Positions 16,318-25,217 of a stretch of 30,616 nucleotides of DNA are shown piece by piece. The translations under genes were made by a program, and so were the position numbers. How positions within the stretch are numbered: the stretch's first letter is position 1; the number at the start of each line of letters is the position of its first letter. This DNA comes from GCA-2862585 sp963991165 (GTDB lineage: Bacteria; Bacteroidota; Bacteroidia; Flavobacteriales; UBA7312). The stretch spans positions 1-30,616 of the forward strand of contig CAXDOW010000012.1 in assembly GCA_963991165.1 (NCBI GenBank), given 5' to 3'. Under the pieces are notes generated by a model that saw only the letters and a list, made by a program, of their open reading frames with translations, was not told the origin of the DNA and did not search any database.

Positions 16318-17217
16318 ATGAGTTGGAAAAATAATATAAATGATTTTCAAACCTATATGAAGCTCGAACGTTCGTTATCCGCTCATACCATTGAAGCATA
16401 TTTGAGAGACATTAGAAAGTTTATTGACTTTCTAGAGAGTCAGAACATCAAAAAACAAGCTCATCAAATCTCTCAATTAGAGGTGACTGCTTTCATTCAA
16501 TGGATAGCCCAATTAGAAGTAAGTGCTGGCACACAAGCTAGAGTTCTTTCAGGAATAAAAGCATTTTACAAATACCTCATTTTAGAAGGCATCATTGATT
16601 ATAACCCAACCACTTTCATAGAAAGTCCTAAAAAAGGACTAAAACTCCCCCAAACATTAAGCCATGAAGAAATTGATTTAATGATAAAGAATATTGATTT
16701 GAGCCATCCTCAGGGTCAACGTAACAAAGCCATTATTGAAATGCTATACGGCTGTGGATTAAGAGTGTCGGAACTGATTGAGTTAAAATTGAGTCATTGG
16801 TACCGTAAAGACGGCTTCATCAAAGTGACTGGAAAAGGCGATAAAGAACGCTTAGTACCTATGGGGAAAATCACTGAAAACGTTTTATCCATTTATGTCG
16901 AACAAATTCGATGTCATCAGTCTATTGGTCCTGCATTTAAAGACCATATATTTTTGAATAGAAGAGGCCAAAAGCTCAGCCGCGTCATGATTTTCACTAT
17001 TGTAAAAAATCTTGCGGAAGTTTCTGGCATTAAAAAAACAGTTTCGCCACATAGTTTAAGGCACAGTTTCGCTACCGAACTTATAAAACGCGGTGCTGAT
17101 TTGAGAGCGGTTCAAGAAATGCTGGGCCATGAGTCCATTACTACAACTCAAATTTATACCCATATCGATAGAGAACACTTAAGAGAGTCCCTACTATCCC
17201 ATCATCCTCGTGCCTAA
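16318..17217 (+). CDS. xerD: XerD-type tyrosine recombinase
   Basis: 299 residues, the usual XerC/XerD size. A SAM-like N-terminal core-binding domain (about 5-90) precedes the catalytic domain. The full active-site set is visible: R149 (GCGLRVSEL), K173 (TGKGDKERLVP), H245 and R248 (PHSLRHSF), H271 (LGHESI) and the nucleophile Y280 (QIYTHID). By family it resolves chromosome dimers at dif with a partner or as a single Xer protein. No dif-like site was recognised nearby, and no phage or island genes surround it, so it is a housekeeping Xer and not an integrase. XerC and XerD are hard to tell apart by eye. The MFS gene begins at the base after its stop. Confidence 0.9.
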   Translation: MSWKNNINDFQTYMKLERSLSAHTIEAYLRDIRKFIDFLESQNIKKQAHQISQLEVTAFIQWIAQLEVSAGTQARVLSGIKAFYKYLILEGIIDYNPTTFIESPKKGLKLPQTLSHEEIDLMIKNIDLSHPQGQRNKAIIEMLYGCGLRVSELIELKLSHWYRKDGFIKVTGKGDKERLVPMGKITENVLSIYVEQIRCHQSIGPAFKDHIFLNRRGQKLSRVMIFTIVKNLAEVSGIKKTVSPHSLRHSFATELIKRGADLRAVQEMLGHESITTTQIYTHIDREHLRESLLSHHPRA

Positions 17218-18390
17218 ATGACAGTGTATTCAAACATATGGAAACTGTATGTGATAAAGGCACTTCGTTTCTTTTTGCTAGCTATGCCTATTGCTGTCAT
17301 TTTCTTTCAAGAAAATGACCTAAGTCTGAGCCAAGTAATGACTTTACAAGGCGCGTACTCCTTGACCATTGCTTTGATGGAAATCCCATCAGGTTTTGTA
17401 GCGGATAAGTTTGGTAGAAAACGAACCTTATTAATAGGAACTATCTTTTGTTTTTTTGGATTTTTGATCATTAGTGAATCGTATGATTTTTGGCCCTTTT
17501 TAGTGGGTGAACTAATTTTAGGTATTGGAAGTAGTTTCATTTCAGGTGCCGACTCCGCATTGCTGTATGATTCGTTGCTAGAAAGCAACAAAAAAAGTGA
17601 ATATACGAAAGTAGAAGGTAAAACCCACGGGATTGGAAATTTTTCAGAGGCCATAGCTGGAATTATCGGAGGACTATTGGCCGATATTTCTTTGCGACTA
17701 CCGTGGACTGCTCAAGCCGCTATTGCTGGATTAGCTATACCCTTTGCATTTATTCTGGTCGAACCAAAAATTCACCAAGAGAAATCGATAAAGTGGAATC
17801 TAGCTTCCATTAAACAAGTGATAGAATTTACATTGTTTGAAAACAAATTGTTAAAGTGGTTCATTATTTTCTCATCAATTATTGGATTTGCAACTCTGTC
17901 AGTAGCATGGTTTTCTCAGCCCTATTTTAAAAGTATTGAATTACCCATCACATTTTTTGGAGTTTTATGGGCTATTTTTAATTTCAGTACTGGTTTTTCT
18001 TCCTTCAACGCCCATCTATTACAGTCAAGATGGACTCAAAAAAAGCTACTCCTTTTTATTTCTTTAGGTATAAGCATTCCGTTAATACTAATTCCGTTTT
18101 CTAGTTGGTGGGTAGGATTGTGTCTCATTCTAGTCATTTATTTGGTAAGAGGGGTAGCAACTCCTACCATCAGGCAATTAATCAATGAACAAACACCATC
18201 CAATATCCGAGCTACAATATTGTCTGTGCGCAGCTTCTTCATAAGGTTGACCTTTGCTGTTTTTGCTCCTTTCTTGGGCTGGGTGACGGATCAATTTTCC
18301 ATCAGCGAAAGTTTGTTGATGTTGGGAATAGGTGTAATTTGTGTTAGTTTAATCTCAATCTATCGATTGAAAAATTTATCTAATCACTAA
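17218..18390 (+). CDS. MFS transporter (drug:H+ antiporter-like)
   Basis: 390 residues with about 11-12 hydrophobic helices. The MFS loop motif is seen as GFVADKFGRKRTLLIGT (about 60-76), after MEIPSG, and the family's second half begins around residue 215. This places it in the major facilitator superfamily, probably the DHA1-like group. The substrate cannot be read from the sequence. Its ATG directly follows the xerD TAA with no gap, so it is likely in the same transcript. Its last 15 nt overlap the stop end of the converging fibronectin-III gene. Confidence 0.85.
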   Translation: MTVYSNIWKLYVIKALRFFLLAMPIAVIFFQENDLSLSQVMTLQGAYSLTIALMEIPSGFVADKFGRKRTLLIGTIFCFFGFLIISESYDFWPFLVGELILGIGSSFISGADSALLYDSLLESNKKSEYTKVEGKTHGIGNFSEAIAGIIGGLLADISLRLPWTAQAAIAGLAIPFAFILVEPKIHQEKSIKWNLASIKQVIEFTLFENKLLKWFIIFSSIIGFATLSVAWFSQPYFKSIELPITFFGVLWAIFNFSTGFSSFNAHLLQSRWTQKKLLLFISLGISIPLILIPFSSWWVGLCLILVIYLVRGVATPTIRQLINEQTPSNIRATILSVRSFFIRLTFAVFAPFLGWVTDQFSISESLLMLGIGVICVSLISIYRLKNLSNH

Positions 18391-19812
18391 AGACTGAGAA
18401 AAGCGATTGTTGATATATACAAAATACATGCCCTGATTTAATTCGGACACATCAATCTTGTTTTTAGTTGTTTGAACATCCAAGAGTATCCTGCCGTAAA
18501 TATCAATAAATTGGACTGTTATTGGTCCATCTGTTTTGAAGAAAACAGTCTTATATGCTGGGTTGGGATATAAACCATTATCGAACGTATGTTGTTTTAT
18601 GGAATTCACATCACATTCAATCAAAAAATCAAAATCGGTCGAAAAATCGTCGGATAGTTCAGAAGATATGTCGATATAAAACTCAAGCGTAGTAGGAGCA
18701 GGATTAATAAATACTTGTTCAAAAAATAAGTCCAAACTATTGCCAGAAGTATATGAATTTAAATCACTAGGTCCAACAACATTTATTAAAACGCCTCCAT
18801 CTATCATATTCTCAATATCAAACAAGGAGTCGTAAACGTTACTTTCTAGGTTTAATAAACCAATAGTGGCTTTATTGTCAGTGATAATATCATACACTAT
18901 CAAATCGTAATCATTATTGATGTAATCATCAATACCAGTAGTGGCATTGGCCGTACCAATTTTTTGATCAATCACCATGTTACTGATATCAAATTCTCCC
19001 GCATTAGACACAAAAATAGAAGATTGTATATCTGGCTCGTTAGTATCCTGCTCCATGCTTATTGACAAATCGACTAAAGAATCACAATATAAGCTACTGA
19101 TGGTTAACTCTAGATCGGGCGAAAAAGCAATTGGCTCAAAATTTCCAACGTAAAATGTGTCTAAGACTGACCAATTCGAAAAATAGCTTTGATTAACAGA
19201 ACAATAGGATTGAATACGCCATTCGTAATAGCTATTTTGAGAAAGGTTATTGATATATCGTGAGTTGACAGTACTATCCATATTAGATAAGTTTGACCAT
19301 TCTGTATCAGTAAGCAATTTGTAGTTAATAATAAAATGATCGACACCAGTTCCCAACATAGAGTCCCATGTTCCAAGGGCAAATGCGTCATTTTGTAAGA
19401 CAGTAACGTTATTGACAGATAAGTTGGTTGGAGAAGGGCAATCCACATAAGCCAAGGTAGTGAATGTATCGACCACTGCCCACTCAGCGGCATCTTGAAA
19501 GCTTCCCTCTGAACAATATGCCACGACACTCCAAACGTAGGTGGTGTTATAATCTAAAGGACCTATCACTTTGCTGGTAGATGTACTATCTAGGTTGGAT
19601 AAATTGTTCCATTGTAATGAATCAACATGCTTGTACTTAACTAAAAAATCTTTTACACCTGTGCCCAACATCGAATCCCAGTGACCTTCGACGGTGGCCA
19701 TATAGGAATTAAAGGCGTAGTTATCAATATATAATCCAGTTGCTTGGGGACAGTCCTGGGCAACAGCTCCAAAACTAAAAACTACTAATAGTATTGAAAA
19801 ATAGAACTTCAT
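18376..19812 (-). CDS. Secreted protein with two fibronectin-III repeats and T9SS sorting domain
   Basis: 478 residues. Signal peptide about 1-19 (FSFGAVAQ). Two tandem fibronectin-III-like domains (about 22-118 and 124-222) share the exact nonapeptide WDSMLGTGV at 45-53 and 149-157, and both end with a conserved YCS segment. Residues about 225-405 form an Asp-rich region with no family I recognise. The last 70 residues are a type A sorting domain (NGLYPNPAYKTVFF, QFIDIYGRILLD, LNQGMYFVYIN). It should be exported by Sec and then T9SS to the surface. No catalytic motif was seen, and adhesion is a guess. A TATCTTTG element lies 22 nt upstream of the start. Confidence 0.87.
   Translation of the reverse strand: MKFYFSILLVVFSFGAVAQDCPQATGLYIDNYAFNSYMATVEGHWDSMLGTGVKDFLVKYKHVDSLQWNNLSNLDSTSTSKVIGPLDYNTTYVWSVVAYCSEGSFQDAAEWAVVDTFTTLAYVDCPSPTNLSVNNVTVLQNDAFALGTWDSMLGTGVDHFIINYKLLTDTEWSNLSNMDSTVNSRYINNLSQNSYYEWRIQSYCSVNQSYFSNWSVLDTFYVGNFEPIAFSPDLELTISSLYCDSLVDLSISMEQDTNEPDIQSSIFVSNAGEFDISNMVIDQKIGTANATTGIDDYINNDYDLIVYDIITDNKATIGLLNLESNVYDSLFDIENMIDGGVLINVVGPSDLNSYTSGNSLDLFFEQVFINPAPTTLEFYIDISSELSDDFSTDFDFLIECDVNSIKQHTFDNGLYPNPAYKTVFFKTDGPITVQFIDIYGRILLDVQTTKNKIDVSELNQGMYFVYINNRFSQSLVIR
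19147..19749 (-). repeat. Tandem duplication of a fibronectin-III unit (about 104 codons)
   Basis: The two domains encoded here are offset by 104 residues. WDSMLGTGV is encoded at 19654-19680 and again at 19342-19368 with several synonymous differences. This means the protein is conserved more than the DNA, so the duplication is not recent. Confidence 0.75.
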
Positions 19813-19834
19813 TTCAGGTGTTATGTTATTTTTA

Positions 19835-19842
19835 CAAAGATA
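19835..19842 (-). promoter_or_regulatory. -7 element TATCTTTG for the fibronectin-III gene
   Basis: This is a perfect TAnnTTTG match on the minus strand, 22 nt before the ATG at 19812. It sits in the 109-bp divergent gap shared with the aminotransferase promoter. Confidence 0.55.
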
Positions 19843-19893
19843 ATCAAAATAAAAAAAAATTTGGTATTTACAAATTTTAACTTGGCTTTTTAA

Positions 19894-19901
19894 TAGATTT
19901 G
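19894..19901 (+). promoter_or_regulatory. -7 element TAGATTTG for the aminotransferase operon
   Basis: This is a perfect TAnnTTTG match 20 nt before the ATG at 19922. The predicted start point near 19908 falls at the in-frame TTG at 19910, which argues for the ATG as the real start. Confidence 0.5.
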
Positions 19902-19921
19902 TTCATTCATTGCATACTATT

Positions 19922-21121
19922 ATGAAGCATGTTTCAGACAGATTGATGCGACTTTCAGAATCTGCCACTTTGGCCATGGCAAGAATGAGTCGAGAGTTAA
20001 CATCTCAAGGGCACGACGTGATAGCTCTTAGCTTAGGAGAACCCGATTTTGACACACCAGATATCATAAAAAAAGCAGCAAAACAGGCCATCGATGATAA
20101 TTTTTCTCACTACACCCCTGTTCCAGGTTTAATAACATTGAGAGAAGCCATTTGCAGCAAGCTAAAACGTGATAATCATCTTGAATATTCGCCTCAACAA
20201 ATTGTTGTCTCTACTGGAGCTAAACAATCTATTGCCAACGTCTGTCTGAGTTTGCTGAACACCGGCGATGAAGTTCTATTGCCTGCCCCCTATTGGGTAA
20301 GCTACTTTGAATTAGTAAAACTCGGAGAAGCGACACCGGTTGTCATTCCAACAAATATTGCCAATGACTTTAAAATAACTCCTCAACAACTAGAGGATGC
20401 CATTACACCAAGTACGAAAATGATTATTTTCAGCTCGCCCTGTAATCCAAGCGGGTCGGTATATTCTAAAGAAGAGTTAATGGCTCTAGCAAAAGTCTTG
20501 GAACGTTACCCTCAACTGTTCATTGTAAGTGATGAGATTTATGAATTAATTCGATATGGGGTAAATCACTTTAGTATAGCTAGGATTGATAGCATAAAGG
20601 ATAGGGTCATTACGGTCAACGGCGTTTCCAAGGGTTTTGCAATGACTGGTTGGCGTGTGGGCTATATTGCTGCTAGTCAATGGATTGCTGATGCTTGTAC
20701 AAAGATACAGGGGCAAGTTACATCAGCAACATGTGCCATCGCTCAAAAAGCCACAGAAAAAGCCATGCTAACAGACCCTAATGATGTTGCCCACATGAAA
20801 AGGGCCTTCCAAACAAGAAGGGATTTGATTCTCAAGTTACTGAATGACATTCCTGGTATTAAAACCAATACCCCTAAAGGTGCATTTTATGTTTTTCCTG
20901 ACGTTTCGAGCTATTTTGGAACTTCATGTAAACAGTTTAAAATCAACAACTCCTCAGATTTTTGCATGTATTTACTTCACGACTGTCATGTGGCTCTTGT
21001 GGCTGGTGAGGCATTCGGCTCTCCCAACTGCGTCAGAATTTCTTATGCTGCCTCTGAAGAAAAACTCATAGAAGCTCTCAAAAGAATGTCTATTTCATTA
21101 TCTAAACTACACAAAAATTGA
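19922..21121 (+). CDS. Class I PLP-dependent aminotransferase (aspartate aminotransferase-like)
   Basis: 399 residues from the ATG at 19922. Fold-type I aminotransferase motifs: LGEPDFDTP (substrate carboxylate region), YTPVPGLITLREAI, STGAKQSI, FSSPCNPSGSVYS, VSDEIYELI (Asp/Tyr contacting PLP) and the PLP lysine K237 in VNGVSKGFAMTGWRVGY. The pattern is that of subgroup I-gamma aspartate/prephenate aminotransferases. The main reaction would be aspartate plus 2-oxoglutarate to oxaloacetate plus glutamate; prephenate or other substrates remain possible. The frame is open from a TTG at 19910, but the four extra residues are not family-like. It overlaps the kinase-like gene downstream by 4 nt (TTGA). 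Confidence 0.9.
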   Translation: MKHVSDRLMRLSESATLAMARMSRELTSQGHDVIALSLGEPDFDTPDIIKKAAKQAIDDNFSHYTPVPGLITLREAICSKLKRDNHLEYSPQQIVVSTGAKQSIANVCLSLLNTGDEVLLPAPYWVSYFELVKLGEATPVVIPTNIANDFKITPQQLEDAITPSTKMIIFSSPCNPSGSVYSKEELMALAKVLERYPQLFIVSDEIYELIRYGVNHFSIARIDSIKDRVITVNGVSKGFAMTGWRVGYIAASQWIADACTKIQGQVTSATCAIAQKATEKAMLTDPNDVAHMKRAFQTRRDLILKLLNDIPGIKTNTPKGAFYVFPDVSSYFGTSCKQFKINNSSDFCMYLLHDCHVALVAGEAFGSPNCVRISYAASEEKLIEALKRMSISLSKLHKN

Positions 21122-22089
21122 GTGCTACAAATTGGACGACTATTTTCGAATCATTCAACACTAAACGCGTGTTGGTGGTGGGTGATGCTATGATTGATGC
21201 CTACATGTGGGGGCACATCAATAGGCAATCACCAGAAGCACCTATACCTATTGTTGATATTTCAAAGCATGAACAACGCTTAGGAGGTGCTGCTAATGTG
21301 GCTGTCAACATAAAGTCATTAGGTGCAATACCAATTCTATGTACGGTCGTTGGCTCTGACAAATCTTCTTTTACAGAATTGATGAATCAGCAAAATTTGA
21401 CCACCGAAGGTGTTCTTTTTGAAAACCGAAAAACCACCACTAAAACACGTATCATCGCTGAAAACAAACACCAGTTACGAGTCGATGAAGAAGACCTTTT
21501 TCCCATTCAAAATGAAAGTGAATTTATTGACAACACATCTCGACTAATGCAAACCGTCGATGTTGTTATTTTACAAGACTACAACAAGGGAGTGTTAACA
21601 CCTCATGTCATAAAAACACTTTGCTCCAACGCTAAGAGTCTGAAGAAACACCTATTAGTAGACCCAAAAAAGGATAATTATTGGGACTATCAAAAAGCGG
21701 ATTTATTCAAACCCAATTTAAATGAATTACAACAATCATGTGCTGAATCCATTGATATCAATAAGCTTGACGCATTAAGTGCCATTGTTCAAAAGCAACG
21801 ACAAAAACTCAAAGCAAAACTTTTCTTACTGACCCTTTCTCAACATGGCGTATTCATTCAAAACAATGACCATAGTCAATTATATCCTGCTTTCAAAAGA
21901 CAAGTTATTGACGTCTCAGGAGCTGGAGATAGTGTCATTGCGACAGCTGCTTTGGCCCTTGCCTGCGAACTTCATACTGACCAAATTGCACAATTATCAA
22001 ATTTAGCTGGTGGATTAGCTTGTGAAAAGGTGGGTGTTAACCCCACAGAGAAAGAACGATTACTTGAAGAAGCTAGTCGTTTAATTTAG
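21118..22089 (+). CDS. PfkB-family sugar kinase, heptose-7-phosphate kinase (RfaE1/HldE kinase domain)-like
   Basis: 323 residues of the ribokinase/PfkB fold, matching a stand-alone kinase half of HldE (RfaE1). Motifs: VLVVGDAMIDAYMWG near the N-terminus, RQSPEAPIPIVD and RLGGAANVAVNIKSLGA (both typical of RfaE1), LQDYNKGVLT, DPKKDNYWDY, KPNLNELQ, and the C-terminal DVSGAGD271S with the catalytic aspartate. In known pathways it phosphorylates heptose-7-phosphate for the LPS inner core. No nucleotidyltransferase domain is fused or adjacent. The start is TTG at 21118, overlapping the previous stop as TTGA; no in-frame ATG precedes the first beta strand. The last 17 nt overlap the converging K+ channel gene. 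Confidence 0.85.
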   Translation: MSATNWTTIFESFNTKRVLVVGDAMIDAYMWGHINRQSPEAPIPIVDISKHEQRLGGAANVAVNIKSLGAIPILCTVVGSDKSSFTELMNQQNLTTEGVLFENRKTTTKTRIIAENKHQLRVDEEDLFPIQNESEFIDNTSRLMQTVDVVILQDYNKGVLTPHVIKTLCSNAKSLKKHLLVDPKKDNYWDYQKADLFKPNLNELQQSCAESIDINKLDALSAIVQKQRQKLKAKLFLLTLSQHGVFIQNNDHSQLYPAFKRQVIDVSGAGDSVIATAALALACELHTDQIAQLSNLAGGLACEKVGVNPTEKERLLEEASRLI

Positions 22090-22873
22090 CACCACAAAAT
22101 TTACAATGTTTAGCATCAATTTCATGTCCCTCTTTAGAACATTCTCGACACGCCTGAGTACTTACTTTATGTTGGGTGGCTTTAACCATTGAGGCAGAGA
22201 CAATACCAGTTGGGACAGCAATAATGCCATAACCCAAAATCATAATGACAGAAGCAAGCATTTTACCTAGAGAAGTAACAGGAACAACATCTCCATAACC
22301 TACGGTTGTCAAAGTTACCACCGCCCAGTATATTGATTTTGGAATGTTTTCAAAACCATTTTTTTGTCCCTCAATAATGTACATAAAACTTCCTAGAACA
22401 ATAACTAAAATGCTAATGGATAATAGAAAAACAATAATTTTGGGTTGAGAAGATCTCAAGGCAATTTGCATCACATTAGCCCCCCTTAAGTACCGTGAGA
22501 GTTTAAAAACTCTAAAAATACGTATCAATCGTATAATTCGAATGTCTATAAGAACATGCAAAGGAGTGTGAAAAAATACAAGATAAGTGGGTATTATTGA
22601 CAAAAAATCAATGATTCCCATAAAAGAAAAGATATACTTCAAAGGTTTATTAATTGAATAAATTCTAAGTATATATTCAATAGTAAAAAGTAGTGTGAAA
22701 ATCCACTCAAAAAAACGTAAAACGTCACCAAACCGCTGTTCTATTTCTTGTACACTCGATAAAATGACACCCAAAACAGATAATAAAATCATTATCAGTA
22801 AAATCACATCAAAAAGCTTACCTTCTTTGGTGTCGGCCTCAAAAATAATTTCGTGTATTCTGTTTTTATCCAT
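22073..22873 (-). CDS. Voltage-gated-type potassium channel with C-terminal zinc ribbon
   Basis: 266 residues with six transmembrane helices. S1 lies around 20-40 and S2 around 55-72. S4 is arginine-rich, RIIRLIRIFRVFKLSRYLR (112-130). The pore helix and selectivity filter are TLTTVGYGD (187-195), and S6 is about 205-228. The filter sequence is diagnostic for K+. After S6 there is no RCK/TrkA domain; instead a short tail has C242-x2-C245 and C257-x2-C260 (ACREC...HCKFCGAKL), a zinc-ribbon pattern that also includes H250. It should sit in the inner membrane with the ribbon in the cytoplasm. It diverges from the cotransporter gene across 82 bp, and its end overlaps the heptose-kinase gene end. 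Confidence 0.9.
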   Translation of the reverse strand: MDKNRIHEIIFEADTKEGKLFDVILLIMILLSVLGVILSSVQEIEQRFGDVLRFFEWIFTLLFTIEYILRIYSINKPLKYIFSFMGIIDFLSIIPTYLVFFHTPLHVLIDIRIIRLIRIFRVFKLSRYLRGANVMQIALRSSQPKIIVFLLSISILVIVLGSFMYIIEGQKNGFENIPKSIYWAVVTLTTVGYGDVVPVTSLGKMLASVIMILGYGIIAVPTGIVSASMVKATQHKVSTQACRECSKEGHEIDAKHCKFCGAKLND

Positions 22874-22955
22874 TCAAACGCGAATTTAAAACTATTTGAA
22901 AACATGAACATACTTTTTAATATTTTCTATAATTTAGCTTAAAATAAACTTTAAA

Positions 22956-25187
22956 ATGTCAAAACGACTAAAAGAAAGCCATGCACAGTTTGGGACAACT
23001 CCTGTATTCATGGCTTCAATTAGCACTATCTTGGGAGCTATTCTGTTTCTCAGATTTGGTTATGCTGTGGGGAATGTTGGTTTTTTAGGAGCTTTGGCCA
23101 TCATCATTTTAGGACATGCTGTCACTATCCCTACCGCTTTAGCCATCGCTGAAATTGCTACAAACAGAAAAGTGGAAGGTGGTGGTGACTACTATGTCAT
23201 TTCACGTTCCTTTGGTATTAATATTGGGGCTGCCATAGGCATCGCATTATACTTTTCTCAGGCCATCAGCGTAGCTTTCTATATTATCGCTTTCTCTGAG
23301 GCATTTATGCCATTGGGACATTATTTAATGAGCCATTACGACATTGGGTTTTGGGGAACATTATTGATCAACAAGAAAATTATAGGATTAACTTCCATGG
23401 GTTTGGTATCACTTTTAATTTTATTTAAAGGAGCCAACATAGGTATAAAAGCACTGTATGTTGTAGCAAGTGTCATTTTTCTATCTTTAATTATGTTTTT
23501 TCTAGGAAAAAACAATATGCCTCTTGAAGAAGTTAACTTTTTTTCTTCCATCGAAAAATCAGATGATTTTTTCTATGTGTTCGCTATCATTTTTCCAGCT
23601 TTCACAGGCATATCTGCTGGCTTGGGGCTATCTGGTGATCTTAAGGAGCCAAAAGTGTCTATTCCTAGAGGGACGATAATAGCTACTGTTTTAGGCGCTC
23701 TTATTTATATTTTGGTAGCACTCAAATTGACTATTTCAACGAGTTTAGAAAATCTTGCCAACAATCAATTAGTAATGAGTGACATTGCCATTTGGGGACC
23801 AATTATTCCTATTGGTTTGGCTTGTGCTGCCGTCTCTTCAGCATTGGGTTCCGTCATGGTCGCTCCAAGAACGTTACAAGCTCTAGCTAAAGATCGTATT
23901 TTTCCGACCAAAAAATTAGATCGATGGTTAGCCAAGGCTAAACCAAAAAACAACGAACCTATCAACAGTACATTGGTAACCTGTATTATTGGATTCTTGT
24001 TCGTGATGATAGGTGATATAAATGTTGTAGCTAAGGTAATAGCCATGTTTTTCATGGTCACATATGGAGCGATTTGTTTAATCTCGTTTTTAGAACATTT
24101 TTCTGGCGACCCCTCTTACCGACCAACTTTTAAATCAAGATGGTACATTTCTCTTCTTGGAGCATTACTTTCCATATGGTTAATGTTCAAAATGGATACC
24201 CTATTTGCATTTATCTCTATTCTCATTATGACTTTATTTTATCGTTTGGTTAGCAATCATTCGACAGATAATAGAGAGTTTGTGAGCTTGTTCAAAGATG
24301 TACTAGAACAAATCGCCAGACAACTTCAAATTTTTCTGCAACACAAAGGCAATGGGTCAGAAAAAAGTGTTCATTGGCGTCCTTTTGTAGTGTGTATTAG
24401 CGATGCCTATTTCAGACGAACTAACGGATTCGATATGACTAAATGGATTTCGTATAAGTACGGTTTTGGAACTTACATTCACTACATCAACGGTTATCTT
24501 AGCACCAAAACGTTCGAAGAATCTAAACAAGTAAAACATCAGTTACTCAAAGAAAAGAAGACCAATGTTTACGTTGATACCATGATTTCTCCTTCTTACA
24601 CCTCTGCCTTAGCACAGGTCGTACAATTATCCAGTATTTCTGGAAAGGAAAATAATCTCATCTTGCTAGAGTATTGTGACACTGAAAAAGCATCTTTTGA
24701 AGATATCATTAGTAATTTCAATCTGCTACACACAACAGGATACGACGTTGCCATTTTACGTTCAAATAATGAAAAGAGAGACAAAAAAGAAGAGATTCAT
24801 ATTTGGATTTCATCTCGCGACTATGAAAATTCTAATATGATGATTTTATTGGGCTATATTATTTTAGGACATCCAGAATGGAAAAATGCTCAAATAAAAG
24901 TCTTTACCATTTACCCTAAGCATCAGTTTGAAGAATACAAACAACAAATGTTTGATTACATTGAATCCGGGCGATTGCCTATTTCTCCAAGAAATATGAA
25001 AATGGTACCACATGAAGAAGACATTAGTATTAAAGATATTATTAACGATCGGTCGGTAAATGCAGATTTGGCTATCATTGGCTTTAGAGGAGAGTTAGTC
25101 AAGAAGCAAAAGCTAGATATTTTTGAAGGGTATAACATTGGAAATATATTATTTGTAAACAGTACTGAACGAAAGGATATTGAATAA
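22956..25187 (+). CDS. SLC12-like cation-chloride cotransporter (APC superfamily)
   Basis: 743 residues. About 12 hydrophobic segments (about 15-435) are followed by a soluble C-terminal half of about 300 residues. Several blocks read like the cation-chloride cotransporter family: QFGTTPVFMASISTILGAIL with FLRFGYAVGNVG, GGGDYYVISRSFG, FPAFTGISAGLGLSGDLKEP (213-232), SIPRGT and SSALGSVMVAPRTLQALAKDRIFP (295-317). Eukaryotic NKCC/KCC proteins show the same blocks and a cytosolic C-terminal domain. Coupled K+ or Na+ and Cl- transport is the family expectation; the ions cannot be fixed from sequence. Annotation pipelines may call it an amino acid permease. It shares a divergent gap with a K+ channel. 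A TAATTTAG box (22930-22937) is a near match to the -7 element. Confidence 0.85.
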   Translation: MSKRLKESHAQFGTTPVFMASISTILGAILFLRFGYAVGNVGFLGALAIIILGHAVTIPTALAIAEIATNRKVEGGGDYYVISRSFGINIGAAIGIALYFSQAISVAFYIIAFSEAFMPLGHYLMSHYDIGFWGTLLINKKIIGLTSMGLVSLLILFKGANIGIKALYVVASVIFLSLIMFFLGKNNMPLEEVNFFSSIEKSDDFFYVFAIIFPAFTGISAGLGLSGDLKEPKVSIPRGTIIATVLGALIYILVALKLTISTSLENLANNQLVMSDIAIWGPIIPIGLACAAVSSALGSVMVAPRTLQALAKDRIFPTKKLDRWLAKAKPKNNEPINSTLVTCIIGFLFVMIGDINVVAKVIAMFFMVTYGAICLISFLEHFSGDPSYRPTFKSRWYISLLGALLSIWLMFKMDTLFAFISILIMTLFYRLVSNHSTDNREFVSLFKDVLEQIARQLQIFLQHKGNGSEKSVHWRPFVVCISDAYFRRTNGFDMTKWISYKYGFGTYIHYINGYLSTKTFEESKQVKHQLLKEKKTNVYVDTMISPSYTSALAQVVQLSSISGKENNLILLEYCDTEKASFEDIISNFNLLHTTGYDVAILRSNNEKRDKKEEIHIWISSRDYENSNMMILLGYIILGHPEWKNAQIKVFTIYPKHQFEEYKQQMFDYIESGRLPISPRNMKMVPHEEDISIKDIINDRSVNADLAIIGFRGELVKKQKLDIFEGYNIGNILFVNSTERKDIE

Positions 25188-25191
25188 TACC

Positions 25192-25199
25192 TATCTTTG
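25192..25199 (+). promoter_or_regulatory. -7 element TATCTTTG for ubiE-porT
   Basis: This is a perfect TAnnTTTG match in the 30-bp gap after the cotransporter gene, 18 nt before the TTG start of ubiE. It suggests ubiE-porT is transcribed separately from the gene upstream. Confidence 0.55.
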
Positions 25200-25217
25200 T
25201 GACTTATTTTTTAACCT

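Noticed and set aside
16318..17217. Tyrosine recombinase as the integrase of a mobile element
   Set aside because: Length and motifs fit housekeeping XerD. There is no attachment repeat, tRNA gene or phage gene near it, and the neighbours are core genes.
19910..19921. TTG start four codons before the aminotransferase ATG
   Set aside because: It falls about where transcription should start after the TAGATTTG box, and the extra residues are not family-like.
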